From assembly GCF_002368035.1 (NCBI RefSeq), contig NZ_AP018223.1, positions 1,218,449 through 1,282,448 on the forward strand: a stretch of 64,000 nt of DNA, given 5' to 3'. The notes under the pieces were generated by a model that did no database searches, was not told where the DNA came from, and saw only the letters and a list, made by a program, of their open reading frames with translations. Source of the stretch: Nostoc linckia NIES-25 (lineage in GTDB: Bacteria; Cyanobacteriota; Cyanobacteriia; Cyanobacteriales; Nostocaceae). Of this stretch, positions 35,538-43,816 are shown piece by piece (the stretch's first letter is position 1; each line of letters starts with the position of its first letter). Made by a program: the position numbers and the translations under genes.

Positions 35538-36746
35538 ATGGTAGGAGAACGAAACAAGCGAATGTGGCAAAATCTGAATGCTCCTAAGCTGAATCTTAAT
35601 GGCACGTTTCGGGCTGAAGAACCCAATTCTACTTGGGAGAAGTTACAAGGACTTCTGACTGTTTTTGGCATCACGCGTGTTGCAGACATTACTGGTCTTG
35701 ACTGCATTGGTATTCCTGTCGCTCAAGCAATTCGTCCTAACGGAAAAGCCTTTTCTGGTTCTCAAGGCAAGGGAATTTCCCTTCTGCTGGCGATGATCTC
35801 GGCGGCGATGGAATCTGTGGAGTCTTATCATGCAGAAAACCTTCCAGAACCAGAGATGGTTGCCTCCTATAAAGAAGTCTGCCGACATCATCAGGCAATC
35901 GATCCTAGCCTTTTAGAGCCAGGTAAGCGATCGCACTCCTATCATCCCGATCTACAGTTAGATTGGATTTGTGGAACCGACCTATTTACGGGCGAACCTG
36001 TTTACGTACCGCAGGCATATCTTGATTTAGACACCACAACTCAAAAACGCGATACCAATCTTTTCAGCACTTCTAGCAATGGACTAGCATCAGGAAACCA
36101 TTTACTAGAAGCGATCGCTCATGGATTATTTGAAGTAATTGAACGCGAAGCTGAGTGGCGTTGGTGGCGTTTTCCTCTGGAGAAACGGATTAACTGCTTG
36201 GTTGATAGTCAAACCATCCAGTCTCCTTTATTGCAATCTTTACTCCATCAAGTCAGGCTTGCTGGGGCAACAGCTGTGGTTACTAACTTAACCTCGACTA
36301 TCGGAATACCTACTTATAAATGCTTGATTAGTGATAGCGAAAACTGGCATGGACGACCCACAGCAGCAGGCTGGGGATGCCACAGTTCCAAAGAAATAGC
36401 CTTAGCACGGGCGATTACTGAAGCGGCTCAGTCACGAGTAACGGTTATTGCAGGTAGTCGAGATGACATTCATCCAGATAGTTATGCCCTTGGACGCATC
36501 AGGATGCCAGGTAGCCCAGCGATGAAGTCTAGTAGCAAAAGACCGATCGCCACCTTGATTGATTTTGAAACTCAGCCTGAGCTGGACTTTACCCCAACCT
36601 TTGCAGAAGAAATTCAACAAATTCTCGATTGTCTGAGTAACCAGGGATTTAAGCAAGCTGTCTTCGTCAATCATACGCGACCGGAGTATGGTATTCCAGT
36701 AGTACACGTCATTGTGCCGGGTATGCATCTCCCTTCGTCTTTGTAA
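35538..36746 (+). CDS. YcaO-family enzyme, TfuA-associated type
   Basis: 402 residues. ATP-dependent YcaO enzymes activate backbone amides. Landmarks: GITRVADITGLDCIGIPV, SGSQGKG, E-S-V-E in SAAMESVESYH, an HGLFEVIERE helix, and ITEAAQSR with Glu and Gln for Mg-ATP binding. The C-terminus (VPGMHLPSSL) lacks the Pro-x-Pro-x-Pro tail typical of azoline-forming YcaOs, which fits the TfuA-partnered group that installs thioamides. TfuA follows after 8 bp, then an oxygenase. The ATG at 35538 has no Shine-Dalgarno; the ATG at 35562 is preceded by AGGAGA at a rather long distance and may be the true start. The product could alternatively be an azoline on the core Cys. Confidence 0.93.
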   Translation: MVGERNKRMWQNLNAPKLNLNGTFRAEEPNSTWEKLQGLLTVFGITRVADITGLDCIGIPVAQAIRPNGKAFSGSQGKGISLLLAMISAAMESVESYHAENLPEPEMVASYKEVCRHHQAIDPSLLEPGKRSHSYHPDLQLDWICGTDLFTGEPVYVPQAYLDLDTTTQKRDTNLFSTSSNGLASGNHLLEAIAHGLFEVIEREAEWRWWRFPLEKRINCLVDSQTIQSPLLQSLLHQVRLAGATAVVTNLTSTIGIPTYKCLISDSENWHGRPTAAGWGCHSSKEIALARAITEAAQSRVTVIAGSRDDIHPDSYALGRIRMPGSPAMKSSSKRPIATLIDFETQPELDFTPTFAEEIQQILDCLSNQGFKQAVFVNHTRPEYGIPVVHVIVPGMHLPSSL

Positions 36747-36754
36747 AATTTAAT

Positions 36755-38440
36755 ATGCACTCGAATTCTTTGGAACCTAGTCAAATTCTCGTCTTTCTTG
36801 GGCCTACCTTATCCGTTACCCAAGCCAGTGAAATTTTACCAGCTCGTTACCTTGCTCCTGTGCGTTGTGGCGATATTCTTGCCTGTCTGCGGTTACAGCC
36901 GCGTGTAATTGCCATTATTGACGGTTTTTTTGACCAAAGCGCTTCCGTTTGGCATAAGGAGATTCTCTGGGCATTAGAAACAGGAGTGCGAGTATTTGGG
37001 GCAAGTAGCATGGGCGCACTCCGAGCCGCCGAACTGGAAGCCTTTGGCATGGAGGGATTTGGAGCTATTTTTGCAGCTTACCGAGAGGGACGCTACATTG
37101 GGGATGATGAAGTGGCGATTTTACATAGCAAGCCTGAATCCCAGTTCCAACCCTTGACTGATGCCTTAGTAAACATCCGCGCCACAGTTAACCAGGCGGT
37201 GGACAAAAACATTATCGATCTGGCGATCGCTAATTTAATTATCAATTGTGCCAAACGCCAGTTCTTCACTCAACGACATTTGAGCCAAGCAGTGGCTGAT
37301 GCCGAGGCGCGGGGGGGCGATGGCAAGGTTTTAGCCCAGTTTTGGGAATTTGTACAAAATGGCGGCTATGTGGATCGAAAACAGCTAGATGCCGTTGGGC
37401 TGCTAAAACATCTAGCGGCTATGGTTGGAGAAAGCGATCGCCCTGCTGGCAATAACCAAGTAAACTTTCAACTCAACAAGTCCATTTTCATCGAGGAACT
37501 TCAGGCTAGAGTTGCTATCCGTCCATTACGGACAACATATTCTTGGTTACCTCTGGCTGAAAAAGTATCCCAGGAAGCCAGATTTTTAGGTAGGGTTTAT
37601 ATTCAATTGCGTAATCTTGCTGGGCTACTGCGTTGGTGCGATGCTGTAGCCCAACAAAAGAACCTGCAACCCTCAAAAGCTGATTTAGCTGACGTTGACA
37701 ATTCTCAATTATTGGATTTGAGTTCTGTTAACGAACTAGAGTTACCAGCCCTAGTTGAACGTTTGGGTAGGATTCAGGCATTACTAAAACTTCATAGCGG
37801 ACGCGATGCCTTTGCTAAACAGGTAGAGCAACTGCATCAATTCATCCTGGCGATTGTTGGTAAAGATATCTCTTCAGCGAAAGAAGAGAGTAGTACTGAA
37901 CAAATAACAGTTAGCGCATTAGCGAGTTGTGAACGTAGATTATACCGTCAGGTTGCCATCCTTTGGGCTTTAGCCGAACAGACAAACAGTCAATCTGAAG
38001 CGAGTTTGAGAATTAGTATTACTCAAAAAATTACGCAACACTTTTTTCAAGAAAGGGGAATTACCAACGAGGCGGAATTTCCAGCTTGGCTATCAAGCAA
38101 CTCCTTCACTGAAGCTGAATTTTCTCAGATGATGGAAGCGATCGCGCGGCTAGAGGGATTTGTGAATGTACCCCGATGGTGGGGACGAGGCATGAGCAAC
38201 TATTTTTCAGTCGCTGAGTGCTTTCTTCCCGATGCCTTAAGGCTGTCTGGATTTTATCCAATTTTAAGCAAAATAATTCAGTCGGCTGAACAAACACAAA
38301 CCGATCCTTGGCAAGCTGAACTGAAAAACTGGCTTCAGGGAAATGCCTTTCCCCAGGGATGTAACATTACCCAAGTGGCTTTTTGGCTAGATTTTAGCGA
38401 ACCAGAAGAATTTGTGAAAAAACTGCAAACCCGCTTGTAA
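36755..38440 (+). CDS. TfuA-like protein with long C-terminal extension
   Basis: 561 residues. Residues about 8-215 are the TfuA core: ILVFLGPTLSVTQA, PPV-like VRCGDILACL, IAIIDGFFDQ, KEILWALETGVRVFGASSMGALRAAEL, and GDDEVAILH. TfuA partners YcaO in trifolitoxin and thioviridamide-type clusters and is thought to bring or release sulfide for thioamidation. Residues about 220-561 form an extra helical region with no domain I recognise, about twice the size of the shortest TfuA proteins. It may recruit the peptide or another sulfur donor. The gene is 8 bp after ycaO and 9 bp before the cupin oxygenase, so these three form an operon. Confidence 0.88.
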   Translation: MHSNSLEPSQILVFLGPTLSVTQASEILPARYLAPVRCGDILACLRLQPRVIAIIDGFFDQSASVWHKEILWALETGVRVFGASSMGALRAAELEAFGMEGFGAIFAAYREGRYIGDDEVAILHSKPESQFQPLTDALVNIRATVNQAVDKNIIDLAIANLIINCAKRQFFTQRHLSQAVADAEARGGDGKVLAQFWEFVQNGGYVDRKQLDAVGLLKHLAAMVGESDRPAGNNQVNFQLNKSIFIEELQARVAIRPLRTTYSWLPLAEKVSQEARFLGRVYIQLRNLAGLLRWCDAVAQQKNLQPSKADLADVDNSQLLDLSSVNELELPALVERLGRIQALLKLHSGRDAFAKQVEQLHQFILAIVGKDISSAKEESSTEQITVSALASCERRLYRQVAILWALAEQTNSQSEASLRISITQKITQHFFQERGITNEAEFPAWLSSNSFTEAEFSQMMEAIARLEGFVNVPRWWGRGMSNYFSVAECFLPDALRLSGFYPILSKIIQSAEQTQTDPWQAELKNWLQGNAFPQGCNITQVAFWLDFSEPEEFVKKLQTRL

Positions 38441-38449
38441 ATAAAGCTT

Positions 38450-39667
38450 ATGTTTAGCCCTAACTTTGATTTTGAAAAATTAATTCAACCTATCGATATC
38501 GTAACCTTCTTTAAAGAATACTGGGAACGGCAATCTCTTGTTGTTTCCAGAGGAGAAACAGATTACTATTCAGGTCTGTTTTCCATGAAGGATCTTGACT
38601 CTTTGATTCGCTTTACTGGCATTCGCTATTCTGACTTTAAAGTATCTAAATGGGCAGAGGATTTGTCGAATCAAGCCGAAAAATCAGGGGGAAAAGGCTC
38701 TATCGATCCCAATGCTTCTCCTAGTATTTATCAATTTTATGATGCCTACCATCAAGGCAATACTTTGTGTCTTTTTCATCTACAACAGCATTGGGAAGCG
38801 ATCGCCATACTTTGCAGAAATCTGGAACAATATCTCAATCATCCCGCGAATGTCAATCTTTACCTAACCCCTAAAACTGCTCAAGGATTTCCTCCCCACT
38901 TTGATACACACGATGTTTTTGTTCTCCAGCTTTCTGGAACTAAACTGTGGCGCACCTATGATTCCTACTGGGATTTACCTTTGCCTGAAGATGCTCGGCG
39001 ACTACCACAAGAAGTACTGCGGGAACAACTGAACGCGCCCACTCATGAAGTTGAACTCAAGCCAGGTGACTTGTTATATATCCCGCGTGGTTTTGTGCAT
39101 GAAGTTAAGACTTTGGATAGTTCCTCGCTTCATCTCACCGTAGGTATTCCTGTTTATCGCTGGGTCGATCTGATTCAGGAAGCTTTGACATCGATTGTGC
39201 AGCAAAATGTCGAATTTCGCAAAGCAGTTCCTGTTAGCTTTTTGCGTGAAGATGATGCCAGGACGCAGACCAAAAATCAATTGACAGATTTACTCAAAAC
39301 CTTTGCTAGTAGCGCCGATATTGACGATGCAGTTGAACGGCTGACCATTAAGTTTATTGGCTCGCTGTCTCCACTAGCAGATAGCCATTTCAATAAATTA
39401 GACAAGTTGCAACAAATTGACTTGGATACCCTGGTTGTTAAACGCCAAGGAATGATTTGTACAACCGTCAGGAAAGGGGACTTGGTGATGATTCAATTTC
39501 CTCAAAACAGAGTTGAAGGCCCGGACTATGTAGAGCCAGCTTTCCGCTTCATTGCTGAATCAAAAGCTGCATTTCCCATCAAATCGTTGCCCGACTTTGC
39601 CAGCGACAATAGTAAAATCGTGTTGGTACGCCGTTTGCTCAAAGAAGGATTGTTAACGATTGTTTGA
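38450..39667 (+). CDS. JmjC/cupin_4-type Fe(II) oxygenase, RiPP operon
   Basis: 405 residues of the ROXA/MINA-like cupin_4 family. Metal ligands are His150-x-Asp152 (PPHFDTHD) and His217 (IPRGFVHEV), with the LSGTKLWRTYD strand and PGDLLYIPRG typical of 2-oxoglutarate-dependent ribosomal-protein hydroxylases. The C-terminal winged-helix-like part (about 260-400) is also family-like. It is the third gene of the YcaO-TfuA operon, so peptide hydroxylation is its likely role rather than ribosome modification; this is inference from position. A second, different JmjC-fold enzyme is at 31910-32926. A MITE-like element follows 48 bp after the stop. Confidence 0.88.
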   Translation: MFSPNFDFEKLIQPIDIVTFFKEYWERQSLVVSRGETDYYSGLFSMKDLDSLIRFTGIRYSDFKVSKWAEDLSNQAEKSGGKGSIDPNASPSIYQFYDAYHQGNTLCLFHLQQHWEAIAILCRNLEQYLNHPANVNLYLTPKTAQGFPPHFDTHDVFVLQLSGTKLWRTYDSYWDLPLPEDARRLPQEVLREQLNAPTHEVELKPGDLLYIPRGFVHEVKTLDSSSLHLTVGIPVYRWVDLIQEALTSIVQQNVEFRKAVPVSFLREDDARTQTKNQLTDLLKTFASSADIDDAVERLTIKFIGSLSPLADSHFNKLDKLQQIDLDTLVVKRQGMICTTVRKGDLVMIQFPQNRVEGPDYVEPAFRFIAESKAAFPIKSLPDFASDNSKIVLVRRLLKEGLLTIV

Positions 39668-39715
39668 TTAGTAAGCCAATCGCCATTTAAATTGCAAATA
39701 AGCCACCTATTTAAA

Positions 39716-39843
39716 TAGACTTCTTGCAGAAGTCGGGAAAAGGGCAAAGGGAAAGGGGGAAAGGTTTGGTATTTTCCCTTTTCCCAATAAAGATGAGTCC
39801 CTTTCCCCACAAAAGTGCTTTTTGCATTTTTGCAAGAGGCCTA
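39716..39843. mobile_element. MITE-like element, family C, right flank of RiPP core module
   Basis: About 128 bp, beginning TAGACTTCTTGCAGAAG and ending TTGCAAGAGGCCTA. Reverse-complemented, it matches the 34115-34239 element along its whole length apart from small gaps. The two copies thus stand as inverted repeats on either side of the precursor-YcaO-TfuA-oxygenase genes. Confidence 0.75.
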
Positions 39844-40606
39844 ATGTCTAAAACCCTTCTGCAATAGCCTTAACACCAAACGTATTGCCTTTTATCTACC
39901 ACTACCACGTTCACCACTGTAAATCACTAACATTGTTATCTCAACCAAAAATAAACGAGAGAATTGTTTAACAGCAGATATACAACTGAATATAGAATGT
40001 TGACTGTTAATTATTAATAGTCAACAGCCTGTAGGCAAAATTTAATTTTCTCATTTATGACTGCTATATTTACTAGCTTTACTGCTAGAAAATCAGTTAA
40101 AAACCTAATTTTTGCGGATTACGATTCAAGCAAATGCAAACTGTTGTTGGGTTAAATTAGAGGTTTGACAGAACTCGAACGGCTTGCTCAAACCGGATTA
40201 GTTCTCTACTGTCATTCCGAGAACTAATATAAATTATCTAGCAGCTAAAGCTACTACAGAAAAGTTAAACAACAATCAATTTCTGCATAAATCGTTTAAC
40301 TTGTTCTGATACCTAGTATTCCCAACTTATGTACATAATCTATACACGAAGAATAAACTAATTTATTTTTTTGAGGCTAATTTTTATAATTTTAGTTATC
40401 AATAATTTTTGCTATTTACATCTGTAAATAGCACTAGATAAAAAATAAATAAGTAAAATTTATCGTATTTCTACATAAAATGTAGCAGTTTAAGCAACGT
40501 AAAACTTCAAAATCAAGAGACTTTCAAACTTGTTCGCCGCTATAACGTAGAAATACGATACATTTTAGAATAACTTGCCTAACATGAATATATTTAGGTA
40601 GATGCA
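39844..40606. other. gene-free AT-rich stretch
   Basis: No ORF of note. The right part (40461-40560) holds a perfect 14-bp inverted repeat, TATCGTATTTCTAC/GTAGAAATACGATA, 72 bp apart, with a smaller nested hairpin CTACAT-AAA-ATGTAG at its left arm. It lies just beyond the patatin gene's 3' end. No RNA family was recognised. Confidence 0.5.
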
Positions 40607-41785
40607 CTAGTTATCTCTAATAAAAGAGGCGATCGCCTTTTTCACCTGCGGCCCATTTCCATCTCTCGTATAGTAGCTATAACCTTGGTCGATGAAAGCA
40701 GATGTCGTATTTATTAATTGTTCAATAATCTCTTTATGGGTGTTATCCATTTCTTCATTAACATTTTCTTGGGTAAACTGATTTTTGCGCTCCTCTGCCT
40801 GCAATAAAATCCGGCTATCTTTATAAGTTTCATTTTGCTTGGCTTTAAATCTCTCGTTCAAGTCAAATTGAAGGCGTAAGTAACGTTTAGAATTATATCC
40901 ACCCATAATTTGACGGCAAATTGTACTACCAATTTCCGATGTCGGCTCCATAAAAATATCAGTCAAATGTTGTGCCCAATCTAAGCCTCTCCATGCTTTT
41001 ACTTGTTCGTATTGATATGGTTCGCCAGTTTGGCCTGTACCAATAGAAAGCATAGAGATATCTTCTAGTTGCAAATTATCAAGTTTATATTGTTGCTTAA
41101 TTGTTTGAGAAACTGAATTAGATTGGCTTACTCTCAAAACTAAACTCAGCGCTGCTAGAGAGGGGTTATTAGCACCAACTCCCCCATCAATATGTGGGAA
41201 TACCCAATGGCCAAATTTGTCTTTATCCAAGCATTCTAATTTATACGGCGGAAAAAAAGTAGGAGCAGAGGCAGAAGCGGTGCATATCTCCCATAAATAG
41301 CAGTCATCATACCATCTGTCTCCTAGATCGGGATGACAATTCGTAAAAAATGTTGTGTTGCGATAAAGTGTATCGTAAGCAAGAACTAAAATAATAGGTT
41401 TTTGAATATCTTTGATTTTCTTGTTTTTATATGCATCTTTCAGAACGCTAATAATGCCATCATGAGAATATTTAGGTGGTGAAAATACATCTAAAATTGT
41501 TTGAATCATAGATGGCAACTTTTTGTAGCGGTCTTTTCTATTCTGCGGAAATATATCTTTACCTTTCTCTCGATAAAGTTTCATTAGTTCATAACTGTCT
41601 TTTCCTACAGCAATTCCAGCTGTTAATATTGAACCCGTAGAAGTACCTGCAATCATATCAAAGTATTCGTGTAAAAATTCCCCTTTACCCTGAATTCTAA
41701 TTTCTTGCTCTACTTGTTCAAGTATGCGTGCGCTAATTACTCCACGAATACCACCACCGTCTAAACTAAGAATTTTGAACGACAT
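40607..41785 (-). CDS. patatin-like phospholipase
   Basis: About 392 residues from the ATG at 41785 (GGAG upstream; the frame is open to a TTG at 41794). Patatin landmarks: the DGGGIRG oxyanion loop (residues 9-15), the nucleophile Ser49 in GTSTG and the catalytic Asp in HIDGG (about 198). It would cleave acyl groups from phospholipids or galactolipids; there is no signal peptide, so it is cytoplasmic or membrane-associated. Patatins can be ordinary lipases or effectors of anti-phage systems such as CBASS, but no cGAS-like or ubiquitin-like partner gene is adjacent, so a defence role is not supported. The C-terminal 100 residues are charged and helical. Confidence 0.92.
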   Translation of the reverse strand: MSFKILSLDGGGIRGVISARILEQVEQEIRIQGKGEFLHEYFDMIAGTSTGSILTAGIAVGKDSYELMKLYREKGKDIFPQNRKDRYKKLPSMIQTILDVFSPPKYSHDGIISVLKDAYKNKKIKDIQKPIILVLAYDTLYRNTTFFTNCHPDLGDRWYDDCYLWEICTASASAPTFFPPYKLECLDKDKFGHWVFPHIDGGVGANNPSLAALSLVLRVSQSNSVSQTIKQQYKLDNLQLEDISMLSIGTGQTGEPYQYEQVKAWRGLDWAQHLTDIFMEPTSEIGSTICRQIMGGYNSKRYLRLQFDLNERFKAKQNETYKDSRILLQAEERKNQFTQENVNEEMDNTHKEIIEQLINTTSAFIDQGYSYYTRDGNGPQVKKAIASFIRDN

Positions 41786-42179
41786 AGATAACAATTCTCC
41801 TTGATTTTTTAATTCTGAATTCAGAATTCGTAATTAAACCACTTTTAGAAGCTTGTGATTTTAACCCAGAACTAGCTAAAGTCAAAAGGGTAAAGAGACG
41901 GATACTCATCCTTATCCTCGTCCCCGATCGCGATTTTCGGAACTGCACTTTTCCTGACTTCTATAAGAAGCCAAGTCAATTTATCAAACAAGTTCTAGTA
42001 CCAAAGACTTTAAGAGACAAACAATTCAAAATTTAAACAGCTTACTTGATAAACTTTTTAAATTTTGAATTTTGCACAGCAGCACTAAATTTGGCTTTGG
42101 TAGATCGAAATCTTGCCAATCCAAGTATTGCTTTGATGTATAATTACTTATGTATTGCGTAAGCTTAAATACATATTTG
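41786..42179. other. gene-free stretch between co-directional genes
   Basis: 394 bp upstream of the patatin gene and downstream of the dihydroorotase gene. It holds AGAATTC-type fragments (around 41810-41830) and a GACTTCTATAAGAAGCCAAGTC partial palindrome near 41957. No gene or clear promoter was seen. Confidence 0.5.
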
Positions 42180-43499
42180 CTACAAAAAAGTTAAAGCTTG
42201 ACCCCGCACTTGAGTATTTACCTGTCCTTTTTCATAAACAATCTCGCCACCGACAATGGTGGTTACAGCCCAGCCGGTAAGGTTCCACCCTTCAAAAGGA
42301 CTCCAACCGCACTTGGTTAACAATTCCTCGCGCCGGACTGGACGATATGCGTTCAAATCTACAAGCACCAAATCAGCATCATAACCTGGTGCGATCGCTC
42401 CTTTATTAGGAATACCATAAGCCACAGCCACAGCTTTGGACATCCAATTCACAACTTGGGGAACAGTACACTTTCCCTCCATCGCCGCAGTTAACATCAA
42501 AGCTAGGGAAGTTTCCACTCCAGGCATTCCCGATGGCGTGTTGGGATATTCTTGTGCTTTTTCCTCCAAGGTGTGGGGTGCATGATCTGTGGCAATAAAA
42601 TCAATTACGCCATCCCGTAAAGCTTCCCAGAGGACTTCATTATCGTGTGGCGATCGCAAAGGTGGATTCATCTGTGCTAAAGTGCCAATCTGTGCATAAG
42701 CGTTGGTGTTCAACAACAAATGCTGTGGCGTCACCTCTGCCGTTACCCAACTCGGTTTATCCTCACGCAGCAACTCTGCTTCATCCGCTGTTGACAGATG
42801 CAGAATATGTAAACGACGTTGATATTTTTTAGAAAGTTTTAATGCTAGTTGAGTTGCCAACAAAGCCGCTTGATTATCTTGAATTTGGGAATGAACGGCT
42901 ACATCGTGAATATTGGCAAATTCTTGGCGTCGTTCGTTGATTCTGGCTTGATCTTCGGCATGAACAGCAATCAAGCGAGATCCTTTAGCAAATATCCCTT
43001 CCAGCGCCGTTTCGCCATCAACCAGCAATTGACCATGCATCGACCCCATAAAAATTTTAATGCCTGGTGTTGGCTTAGCTAGAAGTAAATCTGGTAGATT
43101 CTCTGCTGTTGCCCCAATAAAAAAGCCATAATTAACCAAGCACTTTTGGGAGGCACGTTCTAGCTTGTCGTCTAAAGCTTGCTGTGTTGTTGTCAGGGGG
43201 CGGGTATTGGGCATTTCTAAAAAAGAAGTCACTCCTCCTTTAGCGCAGGCACAACTGGCGGTGAACAAATCTTCTTTGTGTTCTAGTCCTGGTTCGCGGA
43301 AATGTACCTGCGGATCGATGACTCCTGGCAACAAAGTTAACCCTTGTGCGTCAATTTCTGTGGCTAGTCCTGGTTGGGAGATTTCTGGTGCCACTTCGAC
43401 TATTTGGCGATCGCGTGTCAACACGTCCCCAATCATTACTTCACCATTGGGTAGGATAATACGAGCGTGGCGAATCAGTAAACTTTTTGGAGATAACAT
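42180..43499 (-). CDS. pyrC: dihydroorotase (class I type), first metal His replaced by Gln
   Basis: About 439 residues from the ATG at 43499 (MLSPKSLLIRHARI); the open frame extends 18 codons upstream without homology-like sequence. Dihydroorotase closes carbamoyl-aspartate to dihydroorotate in pyrimidine synthesis. Landmarks: IDPQVHFREPG (about residues 61-71), the metal-bridging Lys in GIKIFMG, HAED, LHILHLST and the catalytic Asp in ATDHAPHT. The family has His-x-His where this protein has Gln65-x-His (codon CAG, checked), so one metal ligand is missing. I believe several cyanobacterial homologues share this, but cannot verify it here. Either the metal site is altered or another gene encodes the active enzyme. 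Confidence 0.85.
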   Translation of the reverse strand: MLSPKSLLIRHARIILPNGEVMIGDVLTRDRQIVEVAPEISQPGLATEIDAQGLTLLPGVIDPQVHFREPGLEHKEDLFTASCACAKGGVTSFLEMPNTRPLTTTQQALDDKLERASQKCLVNYGFFIGATAENLPDLLLAKPTPGIKIFMGSMHGQLLVDGETALEGIFAKGSRLIAVHAEDQARINERRQEFANIHDVAVHSQIQDNQAALLATQLALKLSKKYQRRLHILHLSTADEAELLREDKPSWVTAEVTPQHLLLNTNAYAQIGTLAQMNPPLRSPHDNEVLWEALRDGVIDFIATDHAPHTLEEKAQEYPNTPSGMPGVETSLALMLTAAMEGKCTVPQVVNWMSKAVAVAYGIPNKGAIAPGYDADLVLVDLNAYRPVRREELLTKCGWSPFEGWNLTGWAVTTIVGGEIVYEKGQVNTQVRGQALTFL

Positions 43500-43816
43500 G
43501 GGGGTTAGCAATTCCAATCTAAAATTCAAAATCAGCAAATTTAATCTTCGCAAGTATTCAGGTTACTTGTGCAACCGAATCTTGGAGCAACAGCGATTGT
43601 GTATTACAGACAACTATGCTTTTAGGTTAAACTTAGTCGCGCTCTGAGTAACGAATTTTTGCGGAGCGTTAAAAAAAAGTTTATTTTTAATTTATGAAGA
43701 ACCTCGTGAAGATCCGAATTTAACTGGGAAATTAAAATTTTTCCGTTAACATTAACAGATAAAATCGCTTTAGTCTAGTTGAGTACCTACCTCCTCTCTC
43801 TTAGTTAAGTAATTTC

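Noticed and set aside
40607..41785. Patatin as part of an anti-phage (CBASS-like) system
   Set aside because: No cyclic-oligonucleotide synthase or accessory gene is adjacent; neighbours are dihydroorotase and the RiPP locus.
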